DNA of 64,000 nt from BJGV01 sp964194745. GTDB taxonomy: Bacteria; Pseudomonadota; Gammaproteobacteria; Burkholderiales; Nitrosomonadaceae. This document shows, piece after piece, positions 7,521 to 17,183 of this stretch (position 1 is its first letter; each line of letters opens with the position of its first letter). The notes under the pieces are model-generated. The model saw only the letters and a program-made list of their open reading frames with translations, searched no databases and was not told where the DNA came from. The position numbers were made by a program, and so were the translations under genes. The stretch lies in assembly GCA_965248035.1 (NCBI GenBank), contig OZ252054.1:186001-250000 (forward strand), written 5' to 3'.

Positions 7521-7787
7521 CTACATCTCTACTAGAGACTTCTGCGCCTCTTTATTCATACCACCTATAAGACGCTTTTCTTCTAATTCCAGCGACCTCT
7601 TGCCCCTACGATCCTCCCTGAACTTAAAATAGATATTTGCGATAAAAGTAAGCCCACTAACAATCATTGCAAAAATTAGCGCCCATTGGTCGAAAGTAAA
7701 GAAGCTCAAGAATGCAAGGCCACCCGAGCCTGCATATGCAGCTTTTGTAGCGACCACACCTGCTTTAGCGTGTTCTACCCCTTGCAT
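7521..7787 (-). CDS. Phage 21-type holin
   Basis: An 88-residue protein with two membrane segments: a weakly hydrophobic Ala/Gly-rich first one (residues about 13-30) and a strongly hydrophobic second one (residues about 33-55), followed by IYFKFREDRRGKRS. The FKxREDRR motif after helix 2 is characteristic of the lysis protein S family of phage 21. It is the first gene of the lysis cassette. Phage 21 holin makes small pinholes and needs a signal-anchored endolysin, which is not seen here, so the pore type of this homologue is uncertain. Confidence 0.75.
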   Translation of the reverse strand: MQGVEHAKAGVVATKAAYAGSGGLAFLSFFTFDQWALIFAMIVSGLTFIANIYFKFREDRRGKRSLELEEKRLIGGMNKEAQKSLVEM

Positions 7788-7871
7788 TGCTACCTCCTCA
7801 AATCCGGATTATCCGACCGGTCGATAGGCGCACGACCATCAAGCAGTCTGATCGTCTAACTCTTTGCACAT

Positions 7872-8951
7872 TTAATCGTCTTTTCCCCTTCTATCAAAAT
7901 ATCCCAATGTATAGCCGTTATAAATTGATGTGTTACCAGTTGATAAAATAGTGTAAATTTGCTTTGCTGCATTTGTATAAACCTCTAACTCTGCGCCATA
8001 TCCACTCTGAGCATCACCTTGAGAAGCATCATATAGTCGTCCTATCCCTGCAAGTGCAACAGCCCCTAATGCTGGGTTCCAGTATTGAGTTTGTGCAAAT
8101 CCAGTTGTTGTAATGTGTTGAACATTTATTTTAGCTCGTACTATTATTCCATTTGGAACTTCTAATGTTCTTAGCGTTGCTGTTGAGGTAACAGCAGTCA
8201 AACTCTCTATTGGAGCCTTTAATTCAACAAAATCGCCATTGTATATATCAGCAATGAAATTCCCGCTACCATCAGTTCTAACATGCCCAATACGCCTTTT
8301 AAAATCATAATCAGTAGGCATAATAGGTGCAGTTGCACTAAGACTAATCAAGTAATCAGTGACGCCAGTATCACTTCTTAATATCGCCCATACATGATAG
8401 CCAGAATTATTTGCAATTGTTCCTGTATCCAATCCGCCAGCAGCATCACCAACAACCCAAGCACCATTGGTTTTATTTAAGGCTAGAATATTAAACATTC
8501 TAGCAATAGTTCCATCAACGCACTGACCAGCGCCTATAGAAAGTGTCGCAGTATCATTAGGAGCTAGTTTGCACCCAGAAAGATGTCCACGTGGAAGTAA
8601 TACTGCTCCCTCAACTGTAGATGTGGCTATTTTCTTCAGTGCGTCCCATGCTGCACTTGCTGTACTTTCACCAGTACCACCTAAATTTATTGGTACTTTT
8701 CCATTAGTTAATTTCGCTAACCCAAAGTTAGCAGCGTTAGGATCACCTACCTCTATCCATGCAGTATTAAAAGCATTTCTAATTTTTAATAAATTGGCCG
8801 TTGTATCTAACCACCACATATATTTAAATGTAGTAGTAGGCTCACTAGGTCCCCAGTTCTTACCTACAATCGCCAACATTGCATTATTAAGATCAGACCT
8901 GATTTGTGGTCCGGTCTGATCTTCAAAAGTATAGTCGTGCTGTGCTGCCAC
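7872..8951 (-). CDS. Tail fibre or tail-tip-associated protein
   Basis: A 359-residue protein directly behind the tail tip gene, sharing one base with it. The N-terminus (YTFEDQTGPQIRSDLNNAML) is typical of proteins that attach fibres to the tail tip, and the NGKVPINLGGTG segment near residue 85 is a common fibre motif. The C-terminal half is beta-rich and probably takes part in receptor contact. The last gene of the tail operon before lysis is the usual place for it. Confidence 0.7.
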   Translation of the reverse strand: MAAQHDYTFEDQTGPQIRSDLNNAMLAIVGKNWGPSEPTTTFKYMWWLDTTANLLKIRNAFNTAWIEVGDPNAANFGLAKLTNGKVPINLGGTGESTASAAWDALKKIATSTVEGAVLLPRGHLSGCKLAPNDTATLSIGAGQCVDGTIARMFNILALNKTNGAWVVGDAAGGLDTGTIANNSGYHVWAILRSDTGVTDYLISLSATAPIMPTDYDFKRRIGHVRTDGSGNFIADIYNGDFVELKAPIESLTAVTSTATLRTLEVPNGIIVRAKINVQHITTTGFAQTQYWNPALGAVALAGIGRLYDASQGDAQSGYGAELEVYTNAAKQIYTILSTGNTSIYNGYTLGYFDRRGKDD

Positions 8952-11900
8952 TATGCGGCCTCTTTAACATGTACAACCAATTCGGAAATTTCTATGTTAG
9001 TTGTATCGTCTTCACAAGACATTTTCAATCTAAAACGTGTCGCTCGACAGTTAAATTCTCCGACAGTAAGTGGAATCCATACCCCCCATGAAGGGCTACT
9101 ACCAGGGTCATCATTGGTTGTGGAAATTTCCAGGTTTGCTCCACAGCCATTGACTTGATCGCCATCAAAATTAGCCCATGTGTCTATATTGGTAAGTCGT
9201 GAATCAATTAGATCATCTGCCACGTAAGCTAAAGATTTCACATCACTTTCATATCTTCTGGTAGCAGCAGAAGTTCTGTCATCTACGGTATTAAAATCGT
9301 ATATGCCCGTCTTATTTACTGTTGGATCTGTGAGTTTAAGTTTGTTAGAAACAACCTCAAGATTAGTTTTAGTTCCTGAAAAAGCAGTATGTTCAGTGAT
9401 AGTTGCTACTGTGTTAAACCCTGTAAGGGCGCCCTCAGTAGCTACGAAAGAGGTGGTTGTGGTAGAGAAATGTCCTGTTGAATCTTTAGCCTTCACCATG
9501 TAGGTTCCAGTCATAAGAGGCAACACCTTCTGTACTGCATTGCCAGGTGATGATACTAACGCCCTGCCATCCTCCCATTTAGCGACAGACACTAACGGAG
9601 AATGCCTAATTGCAATCATTCCCCCTTGCCTTACATCCAGGTCAACGCTTAAATCCCATTCTGCTAAAGCAAGGCTGGCTATTGCAGTAATGGTAAGTCC
9701 AGTGATCGCAGTAGGAGGAGCAGATAAACCGTCTATTTTTGCTCTGACTTCATTTGAATATGGAGAAGGTACATTTAAACCATTGTAGGCTCGCACACGA
9801 AAATCATAGTAAACAGTTTCTAAATCACGCAGCTCTACAAAAGTACCTTTAATATCAGGGTACTCTAACCATATTTCAGATTGTGCCTGTTTATAATCAA
9901 CCTGATAATGGTCAATGAACCCATCATCAGAGCGACCCCATGTAACTATTGCTTTTGACTTAACCCCTGCACTAAGTGTAGTCTGGTACAAAACTTCTTC
10001 TACTACTGGATTGCCGGGGGGCGCTACTTTTGATCCATCTGGCAGCTCGGTATTTGGCGCTAAATCAATTGTGGTTTCTTCACCAACATTCCAGTCATAA
10101 ACGCCAGGAGCTGTTTCTCTACAGACTATATCAATTCCAAGTCTTGGACCTTCGCTGTCACTTGTACGTGCGGAAATTTTAAAACTTACTACCTCAAATG
10201 GCTTCTGAATCCAACCATACTTAGTAAAAGTCAGCATAACTACATCTGCGACCTTGACTTTAAGCATTGATAATTTAAGTTGCAAGGTAACTGTTATTTG
10301 CTGTCTACTTTTCGTCAGCTCGATTTTAGCAATCCGTTGAGCCATGCTTGCCGAAGTAGTAAACGGCAAGGCAATATCTTTCCAAATTTGCTCATTCTGA
10401 TCTTCAGATAAATAGAGTTCATTCGTTACAGGCGGAAAATCTGTTTGCTCATAAAATTGATCCTTGGCAATAAATACGCCTTTAACCCTGTTAAATATTT
10501 CTCTTCTAGCAACTTTAGTAGTAACAACAATTGGACCATCTAAATCCGATTCAGTGATCTCTACTTCTGGCGTTCTATATGAACCCGCATAGATATTCCA
10601 CTTGCCATCCTGCGGTACGTTTTCCCCCATCATTGCTGTAGATAAAGCAGGGATAACTACTTTAGGGATTTCATCCGTATCGATTGTTCCATTACACTGA
10701 TAACGAATCTCCGTGTTATCAATAATAGAATGCTCGCCTGATCCTAACGTAGTAATATCGATCTCAACGCCTAGCCTTGCATTTTCTTCTGTTGTAGCAA
10801 GTTTATAAGTTCCGTTCTCTGTTCTGATCGCATAATAAGTTGTTAAGGTAGCCAGGGGTGTTGGCAAGGTTCCAGTTGTAGTAAGCGTGACTGGTTGCAT
10901 GGTTGTAATGACAACATTCTTAGGATCAACTAACCTTAAATCATTATGAATGAGCGTAGTCTGTGATACAGGCGCATTCGCCCCTAATGCGGAATTAAGA
11001 ACCAGATCATTAAATGACGTAGTAATATTATTGGTAATCGTTGTAGCCAGTTTTAACTGGCTACCATTCCTTGTAGTGCGATAGACTTTCCTTCCTGTTG
11101 TACCAGGAGGACCAACATTTATCTTCGATACTGGAATACCTAATGAATATGAACCAGTAATATTTGCAATAAATTGCGGACCAGGTAGCGTTTCTCCAGT
11201 TTCATCATAAAACGTATAGGCATACTTATAAGTTCCAGCCACATTAAGAATCCAATTTGTAGCAGATGTCGCTTGACCACGACCAGGATGCCATCCCGTC
11301 TGAACAAATAACGGTTGCGTTGGACTACTTGCCTGGAACTCAGTAACCTTTAATATCTTATCTTTAATAGTAACAAATTCATCACATACATTTGCAGATG
11401 CAATGAGTTGCGTGTCATTAATTTTTGGATCTCCAAGCCCGTAAACGGTATTAGTTAAATAGTCACGAATGCATAAGGCGGGGTTGGCTGAATACCTTGT
11501 AGACCTGTCCCTGGGATCGTATACTTTTTTCCCTTTTACCATGCATGTAATATTTGGCAATCCATTAGGAAACTTGTCTCTGAAAAATAATAGCCTCACA
11601 TATAACTTTGCACATCCTTCTTGCTTATGATCTGCTGTCCATAAACCACCCGTATTTGCTTGCATAAACTGATTTAACCATGCATCACCTGCAGTAGTAC
11701 CTAACCCCTTTAGAATTACTGCTGCTTGAGCATATTTTCCAATAGCAGTTCCATCAAGATTTGACCCTGTTATATTAATAGGCACTAATTCATCATCAAA
11801 ATAAACAGCTCCTATCTCTTCAACTTCGTGCCCAGATAAAGTTAGTAATATGTGTAAGTATGAAAAATTAAACTGCCAGAAAGGATGATATTCATTAGTG

Positions 11901-12199
11901 ACATGCAGAAAAGTTATGATTCCTGATACTCTAACTTCTCCGTATATAATCCTCCTCGCGGATATTGGCTGTCGTACAGACTGGTTTCTACCTTCAAAAT
12001 TGCTTATGCTTGTATTTGATTTTTTAGGGGAAAGAAGAATACTTGATACAGCGCTTAGAGCTAATGACGCTCCCAAAGGAACCAACACAGGGACAAGTGC
12101 GCCTACAATTGGTAGGACTGCTATCAGCCCGCCAAGGGTTGAAACTGCTCCAGTTGCAAGAAGGGCACTAATAATGGCGCCCTCGATCACGCCAGTCAT
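8951..12199 (-). CDS. Tail tip attachment protein J (host specificity)
   Basis: A 1082-residue homologue of lambda gpJ, the central tail tip protein that determines host specificity. An N-terminal hydrophobic region (residues about 5-55) is followed by the conserved tip core with YLHILLTLSGHEVEEIGAVYFD and CAKLYVRLLFF-type segments. Fibronectin-III-like domains lie in the second half (around residues 720-910). The N-terminus overlaps the NlpC-like gene by one base. The C-terminal 150 residues are the likely receptor-binding, variable part. Confidence 0.88.
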   Translation of the reverse strand: MTGVIEGAIISALLATGAVSTLGGLIAVLPIVGALVPVLVPLGASLALSAVSSILLSPKKSNTSISNFEGRNQSVRQPISARRIIYGEVRVSGIITFLHVTNEYHPFWQFNFSYLHILLTLSGHEVEEIGAVYFDDELVPINITGSNLDGTAIGKYAQAAVILKGLGTTAGDAWLNQFMQANTGGLWTADHKQEGCAKLYVRLLFFRDKFPNGLPNITCMVKGKKVYDPRDRSTRYSANPALCIRDYLTNTVYGLGDPKINDTQLIASANVCDEFVTIKDKILKVTEFQASSPTQPLFVQTGWHPGRGQATSATNWILNVAGTYKYAYTFYDETGETLPGPQFIANITGSYSLGIPVSKINVGPPGTTGRKVYRTTRNGSQLKLATTITNNITTSFNDLVLNSALGANAPVSQTTLIHNDLRLVDPKNVVITTMQPVTLTTTGTLPTPLATLTTYYAIRTENGTYKLATTEENARLGVEIDITTLGSGEHSIIDNTEIRYQCNGTIDTDEIPKVVIPALSTAMMGENVPQDGKWNIYAGSYRTPEVEITESDLDGPIVVTTKVARREIFNRVKGVFIAKDQFYEQTDFPPVTNELYLSEDQNEQIWKDIALPFTTSASMAQRIAKIELTKSRQQITVTLQLKLSMLKVKVADVVMLTFTKYGWIQKPFEVVSFKISARTSDSEGPRLGIDIVCRETAPGVYDWNVGEETTIDLAPNTELPDGSKVAPPGNPVVEEVLYQTTLSAGVKSKAIVTWGRSDDGFIDHYQVDYKQAQSEIWLEYPDIKGTFVELRDLETVYYDFRVRAYNGLNVPSPYSNEVRAKIDGLSAPPTAITGLTITAIASLALAEWDLSVDLDVRQGGMIAIRHSPLVSVAKWEDGRALVSSPGNAVQKVLPLMTGTYMVKAKDSTGHFSTTTTSFVATEGALTGFNTVATITEHTAFSGTKTNLEVVSNKLKLTDPTVNKTGIYDFNTVDDRTSAATRRYESDVKSLAYVADDLIDSRLTNIDTWANFDGDQVNGCGANLEISTTNDDPGSSPSWGVWIPLTVGEFNCRATRFRLKMSCEDDTTNIEISELVVHVKEAA

Positions 12200-12612
12200 T
12201 AATTAATTCTCCAAGCTGCTTTAACTGAAGTAATAGGCTTTTGCACTATTCTTTCAAATCCTTGCGCTGAAACACTTCCTCTTAAATTAATTATTCCCAG
12301 CGCATCTCCTAATTGCGTATCAATTAGAACAATGTCCCCACGTTGCGCTTTTAAAGGCGGTACTCTTTTAATTCCATATTTAGCCGCTTCTTTTTCAACA
12401 TGCGCCAGTAATCCGCCTCTTCGTTTTAGAATTCTTTTTGCGCCTAACTCAGTTGAATACCTGCCTCTAAAATCTTTAGCCGGGTCTACTCCAGAAATAC
12501 ATATGGCGGCATTACAGGCGAACATGCAACAATCACTCTTACCCCATTCCAACGGACCATCATTTTTTAAAAATTCATCGAGCCGTGAAGCCCAATTATC
12601 AAACCTTCTCAC
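12199..12612 (-). CDS. NlpC/P60-like tail tip protein (DUF6950 type)
   Basis: A 137-residue protein with the WGKSDCCMFACNA motif, whose cysteine occupies the catalytic position of NlpC/P60 cysteine peptidases, and a later RGDIVLIDT strand. Such proteins sit in the tail tip of lambda-like phages and may cut peptide cross-links during DNA entry. It lies between the DUF2163-like gene and J and overlaps both, as in related phages. The histidine of the catalytic pair is not obvious (a GDALGIINL segment stands where it is expected), so activity is uncertain. Confidence 0.72.
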   Translation of the reverse strand: MRRFDNWASRLDEFLKNDGPLEWGKSDCCMFACNAAICISGVDPAKDFRGRYSTELGAKRILKRRGGLLAHVEKEAAKYGIKRVPPLKAQRGDIVLIDTQLGDALGIINLRGSVSAQGFERIVQKPITSVKAAWRIN

Positions 12613-13181
12613 AGCTTAGTATCCTTTCCCCAAACGACAGATTTATTTTGTAACCCTGGAACAAAATCAAATCCTTTATCATTTGGAAAATCTATATGCT
12701 GGTCTTCAGAGGTATGCCTGCGCTCACGAGGTATATTTAACGTTATTAATTTCTTCTCCCCAGTAAGCTTTATAGTGCTTGTGGCGGATGTATCATGAAT
12801 GCTTGGGACATCTGTTAATCCTGAGTCCAACTCATAAGGGTCTGCAATTAACTCTCCTGAATCAATATCAATTGCGCCTAACCATATTGTCCAGTCACGG
12901 TTATGTTCTATGTCTTCAAGTGCTAAAGATACGAGATTTGAAGGTATGCCAGAGAGACTAAATTCAACCCCAAAAGCGGTTAAATCAGATGACTCCTCAA
13001 TTGGAGAAATACCACCGAAATACCCAATACCTTTGAATACTTCACCATTAAACGTGATGTCTCCTCGACCAGTCCAAACTAAAACTGGTGGTCCTTTAGT
13101 TTCAATTTTTACTAAAATAATTGGGTGGACTGTAGGTGCCTGTAACGCATCACTAAGGGCAGTAGTTAAAGTCCTGCTCAT
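12609..13181 (-). CDS. Tail tip complex protein (DUF2163-like)
   Basis: A 190-residue beta-rich protein opening with TALSDALQAPTVHPIILVKI, a pattern of baseplate or tail-hub proteins of the gpM/gpL or DUF2163 kind. It overlaps its neighbours by 4 bp on both sides, within the tape-measure-to-J block that encodes the tail tip. No catalytic motif is seen. The assignment rests mainly on position and N-terminal pattern. Confidence 0.65.
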   Translation of the reverse strand: MSRTLTTALSDALQAPTVHPIILVKIETKGPPVLVWTGRGDITFNGEVFKGIGYFGGISPIEESSDLTAFGVEFSLSGIPSNLVSLALEDIEHNRDWTIWLGAIDIDSGELIADPYELDSGLTDVPSIHDTSATSTIKLTGEKKLITLNIPRERRHTSEDQHIDFPNDKGFDFVPGLQNKSVVWGKDTKL

Positions 13182-13789
13182 ATATGCTCTCTCGCGCCAA
13201 TAGTTACAGCGCTATGAATACGTGCCTCACCTACTTCAACGGGCATTTCATTTGATACTAATCTGAACACGCCAACAGGATTTATGGTGACTACTGCATC
13301 AGCATCGACTACAGCATCCCTGGTTTTAGGCCATATATCCAAAACGGCTTCGCCGGAACTATCTGCTGTAACCAGGTTAAGAATTCTATGTAAACGGGAT
13401 GTAGCGCCAGTACCTAGCTGTATATAATCACCAGGCAATAACGTGCTACCTACTACCATGCTTTTAAGAGAAAGGGTCTTTGACCTTGCTGAGCGATCCC
13501 CATCAGCTTCTGCACTCAGACAAGTTCCACGCCTAATGTAAGATGGATCGGCAGCTAAAAAAGTGCCTTCCATTCCATTTAACTTTAATAAGAAAACAAT
13601 CCAATCTAATGCGTCTGGCGGTTCCATTGGCGGCAAATTCATCTCAAATTCAAACCATTGCCCATCATATGCTTGTGCTTGTTGAGAACCGTCAAATGGA
13701 GATGTAGAAACAGATACTACAGACCTATGAGTGAGTCTTAACTTTGCAGCGCCTGTGTGTGTAGGCAAGGAAAGAGGAAAAGAAATCAT
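13178..13789 (-). CDS. Distal tail or tip-associated protein
   Basis: A 203-residue protein immediately after the tape measure gene (4-bp overlap), the place of lambda gpM or of distal tail proteins. It has an N-terminal beta strand set (FPLSLPTHTGAAKLRLTHRS) and a YDGQWFEFEMNLPPM segment typical of these tail proteins. It probably forms part of the ring connecting tail tube and tip. Not assignable to a single named family by eye. Confidence 0.65.
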   Translation of the reverse strand: MISFPLSLPTHTGAAKLRLTHRSVVSVSTSPFDGSQQAQAYDGQWFEFEMNLPPMEPPDALDWIVFLLKLNGMEGTFLAADPSYIRRGTCLSAEADGDRSARSKTLSLKSMVVGSTLLPGDYIQLGTGATSRLHRILNLVTADSSGEAVLDIWPKTRDAVVDADAVVTINPVGVFRLVSNEMPVEVGEARIHSAVTIGAREHI

Positions 13790-15936
13790 AATGAATCACC
13801 CCGCCCACCCCTGGTTTTTGCATCTGCCACTGCCTTTTGTATTTTTTGTTCAATAAAAGGCATCATATTAAGTACCTCTACACGTACAGTTTGTTGCACT
13901 CCAGTAGCAAGATTTAAATTGATCGAGATGTTATCCCCACCTTTTGGGCTACTTAAAATATCTCTTGTTTGATTAACGCTAAAAATTCTGGATGGCCCAG
14001 TTGCTTCTAGCTCTGGTCCCTCTTCTCCAACCAAACGGAAGCCGCCTTGATGAAAACCACCATGAGCAAACCCAAAAAAAGCGCCTGCGCCGCTAAAGAG
14101 ACTGCCAAGGAGTCCGCTACCACCAAATAAATCAATTCCACCTCCTGAAGTCTTCCCGAAAATAGCTCCTAACAATTCCGTGGCTGCCGCTTCAGCAACC
14201 ATTCTTCTTAATACATCAGCAAAGCCAGCCAGCATTCCATCTAATCCTTTATCAAAAGGGTCAAATAGAAAGTCTGCGAATGCAGTCTGAAGATTACGAG
14301 CCGCCTGCACGCCAAACTGTGTCATCTGATCTGTTGTTTCTTTTTGACTTTCTAATATCTGTTCTTGCTCTGCCAGGGCATTATTCCTGGACTCTGCAAG
14401 CTGCAACTGTGCTTCTAATTGCTTTCTAGTAACTTCATCCAGATCCAGTTTCCCAAGCTCAATAATTTTCTCGCGCTTGATAATTTCGTTATCAAATTGC
14501 GCAAGGATCAAACTACGTTTCTTTTCAGTTTCTCCTAACAGAGATAGTTCAAGGTCGTTACGCTTTTGCCTATCCTCAGATTGTTGTTTTTCTTTTTCTT
14601 CTGCTGCAATAAAAGCATTCTTTGCGGTCAGGTTCTTCTCTAAATCATTCTGAAATTTCTTGGTTAATTCAGCATCTTCTCTAAATATTGCTGCCCTCTC
14701 CGCTGCAATTCGAACCCTTTCTGTATCAGCAGCATTGAGGTCTAATTCCTTGGCTGTTAATAATGCTATTTGAGCTGCGGTTTTTCCAAGAACAGCAGCT
14801 TTTTTCTCTTCTGACTCGACAAACGATTTTTGCCTTGCAAGCTTTGCCTTCAGGTCTGAAGCGGCCTTACCCCCTGTAGTAGTATCTTCAATCGTGGCTT
14901 TAAATTCATTACTACCTGTATCAGTTAACTGCGGAGCAACAAAAATATCTTTTTGTTGCTGAGTGAGTTCTGCTCTTAATGCGGAGATTCTGGACTCTCC
15001 AGCAGAAATATCTATCTCAAGAATACTCCTTCTGGTATCTGAAAAAGCGTGCCACCCTTCATTCAATTCGGCTAATTTATCCTTTTGTTTATTTAAGGAT
15101 ATCGTTATTAATTCAATTGCTTTTCTAGGGTTTGCTAATTCATTTTCACTGGAAAGAAATGTGCCAATTAAAACCTGCCAGAAATTCTTAGTTTCAAAAG
15201 TAGCGTTAGCAAATTTCTCAGACATTCTGGCAATAGTCGGGATAATATTCGTGACTATTGCAATCCCTACTTGTTTAACTGATTTTTGAAGACGTAGAAT
15301 GTTGTCATTAAATACCTCAGACTGACGCGCAGATTCTGCTGTAACAGGGTTGAGCTCCTTACCCTCTTGAATCATCCTTGCAAGAGCATCTGATCCTTGA
15401 TTTAAAAGTGGGATTAAATCAAGTCCGGCCCTACCGAAAAGCTTGGTGGCCAATGCGGTTTTCTCGGTGGCATCCTCCATCTTTGCGAACTTGTCAGCAA
15501 GCTCAACAATGACATCCTCTGCCTTCCTGAGAGAGCCATCAGTGTTCTTGATTTCTATACCAAGCGAAGTGAAATTACGCTTAGATTCGAGTAAACCAGA
15601 CGCTGCATCAAATAACTGAGTGGAAACAGACTTAACTGCTTTTTGGATACCTTCAAGACTAATGCCAGCCAGATCGCCTGCGTGTTGTAGTCCAGCAAGA
15701 CCTTCAACAGATATCCCGATTTTTTGGGACATCTTACTTAGTTCATCTTGTGAATCAATTACTTTTTTAGTGAAAGCGGTAAAACCAGCAAGAGCCGCAC
15801 CGCCGCCAATAGCTGTTATGGCGCCGGATACTTTAGTGGCTGAAACTAACAGCCCCTTCATGCCCTTATCTACGGATTTAAATGCGGTGTTGGAAGTGTT
15901 TCTACCTGTGATGAGGATTTCAGCTTTATTTGCCAT
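13786..15936 (-). CDS. Tail tape measure protein
   Basis: A 716-residue protein with the features of a tape measure: an N-terminal amphipathic region (KSVDKGMKGLLVSATKVSGA), a hydrophobic stretch near residues 38-62, long coiled-coil segments between about 380 and 560 rich in Glu/Lys/Gln, and a Gly/Phe-rich hydrophobic C-terminal part with FHQGGFRLVGEEGPELE. Its length sets tail length; 716 residues predicts a tail shorter than that of lambda (853 residues). It overlaps the frameshifted end of the tail chaperone gene, as expected. Confidence 0.9.
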   Translation of the reverse strand: MANKAEILITGRNTSNTAFKSVDKGMKGLLVSATKVSGAITAIGGGAALAGFTAFTKKVIDSQDELSKMSQKIGISVEGLAGLQHAGDLAGISLEGIQKAVKSVSTQLFDAASGLLESKRNFTSLGIEIKNTDGSLRKAEDVIVELADKFAKMEDATEKTALATKLFGRAGLDLIPLLNQGSDALARMIQEGKELNPVTAESARQSEVFNDNILRLQKSVKQVGIAIVTNIIPTIARMSEKFANATFETKNFWQVLIGTFLSSENELANPRKAIELITISLNKQKDKLAELNEGWHAFSDTRRSILEIDISAGESRISALRAELTQQQKDIFVAPQLTDTGSNEFKATIEDTTTGGKAASDLKAKLARQKSFVESEEKKAAVLGKTAAQIALLTAKELDLNAADTERVRIAAERAAIFREDAELTKKFQNDLEKNLTAKNAFIAAEEKEKQQSEDRQKRNDLELSLLGETEKKRSLILAQFDNEIIKREKIIELGKLDLDEVTRKQLEAQLQLAESRNNALAEQEQILESQKETTDQMTQFGVQAARNLQTAFADFLFDPFDKGLDGMLAGFADVLRRMVAEAAATELLGAIFGKTSGGGIDLFGGSGLLGSLFSGAGAFFGFAHGGFHQGGFRLVGEEGPELEATGPSRIFSVNQTRDILSSPKGGDNISINLNLATGVQQTVRVEVLNMMPFIEQKIQKAVADAKTRGGRGDSL

Positions 15937-16521
15937 GAGCTCGTCTTGCTTCCTCTAGTTTGTCCTGGTATTCCCTGATCTGTAGTAGCCCCCTAATCAC
16001 AAGCGCAATGTCCTCAACTCCTATGTATGCTGCTACTACTGGCAAAGCCTCCCAGTTCAACCCCTGCATCATGTTCCACGCTAGAACTGCATGGATGTTG
16101 TTTCGATCAAGTTGCGCTGGCTTAGAATTTGGTAATTTTCTTGAGAGACTTTTTAACTCTAGCCAGCCAGCTAGTTTTTTGCTGCGGCTTCCTCTTTCTT
16201 TTTATACTCAGTGGATGCAGTAATAACTTGCTGTGAGATAGCCTGAACCACTTCCTCCATATTTCCAGATGCGAGATCAAATAGCTGCTTGTTGTAAGGA
16301 ATTTCTTTTTCCTCTGCACCTGGTAATAGATCGCTTTCTTTTACCCCAGACCAACCTATTAAAAACTTTCTCGCAATTTGATAATCAGTTTCTTCTTTCC
16401 TGTAGGAATCTAGAGTCTGCTCCCACGTTGGGCGTATACAGATGAAAGTCATGTGACTGACTTTCACCTCCATACGCTGTTCCTCTTTAATTCTTGCAGC
16501 TAATTCTGCGGCGGAACTCAT
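15926..16521 (-). CDS. Tail assembly chaperone GT-type fusion made by -1 frameshift
   Basis: The zero-frame ORF (16171-16521) ends in codons GCA AAA AAC TAG. The heptamer A AAA AAC, a canonical -1 slippery site, lies directly before the stop. After a -1 slip the frame stays open for about 80 more codons, encoding LAGWLELKSLSRKLPNSK and later GLNWEALPVVAAYIGVEDIA, and ends at 15926 inside the start of the tape measure gene. This matches lambda G/GT in arrangement. The T-like part is expected to recruit tape measure and tail tube subunits during assembly. Confidence 0.85.
16171..16521 (-). CDS. Tail assembly chaperone (G-like)
   Basis: A 116-residue product translated without frameshifting. 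It overlaps the major tail protein gene by 4 bp at its start. The N-terminal half has a beta segment (VKVSHMTFICIRPTWEQ), and the C-terminal half is helical and ends in a Lys/Ala-rich stretch coded by the slippery region. Tail chaperones keep the tape measure soluble and are not found in the virion. Confidence 0.82.
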   Translation of the reverse strand: MSSAAELAARIKEEQRMEVKVSHMTFICIRPTWEQTLDSYRKEETDYQIARKFLIGWSGVKESDLLPGAEEKEIPYNKQLFDLASGNMEEVVQAISQQVITASTEYKKKEEAAAKN

Positions 16522-17168
16522 GATGCGAAGTATTGTTCATTTGCAGCCAGAGTCATGTTGATCTGTGCTGTCATCACCCCGCCCGGATCGGACGCATCCA
16601 GACCACGACCACCTGCAACAAATGCGTTAAAGATAAGTACTTCCCCTGTTTGCAATACAACCCTGAACACACGAGTGGCCTTGGCTATAGAGGCGGCTCG
16701 TAATGCTGCGGTAACAACACCAGCCGGATCTGCTATTGATCCCATTGAAATATTCACCGCTTCGTCTAAACCAAATATTTCTTTCTTGGTTGGATCGTGT
16801 ATCGTAGTGACATCGATTCTAGTTGGAGCTGGCTCTGGAAAACTAAATGATGTGAGATTGTCGAAGGTAAATAATGAAGCGACCTTATTTGCTTTGCCAC
16901 CTGATACGTAAGTGGAAAAGCCCGAAGCATCCAGACCCTCTGCAACAAATGACACAGTGGTATTAATTGTCTTAACCCGAACCACACGCTTATTGATCTC
17001 AACCATTCCCACTACACCAGTGATAACGATTAAGTCATCAACAGCAAAGTCATGTGTTCCGGTTATAAGGGGCTCATTGATCTTTGAAATCGCGGTGATA
17101 GTTTTGTCAGCACCAAGCGTGTTCTGCATTTGAACGGTTGTGTTTAACAGCAGAATGGGATTGCTCAT
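16518..17168 (-). CDS. Major tail tube protein
   Basis: A 216-residue beta-rich protein located between the tail terminator and the chaperone genes, the place of the tube protein (lambda gpV analogue). A central THDFAVDDLIVITGV segment and a long loop followed by a LTSFSFPEPAPTRIDVTTI hairpin are typical of tail tube folds. It polymerises around the tape measure to form the non-contractile tube. The upstream RBS is AAAAGGAGC. Confidence 0.8.
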   Translation of the reverse strand: MSNPILLLNTTVQMQNTLGADKTITAISKINEPLITGTHDFAVDDLIVITGVVGMVEINKRVVRVKTINTTVSFVAEGLDASGFSTYVSGGKANKVASLFTFDNLTSFSFPEPAPTRIDVTTIHDPTKKEIFGLDEAVNISMGSIADPAGVVTAALRAASIAKATRVFRVVLQTGEVLIFNAFVAGGRGLDASDPGGVMTAQINMTLAANEQYFAS

Positions 17169-17183
17169 AATTCTTTGCTCCTT

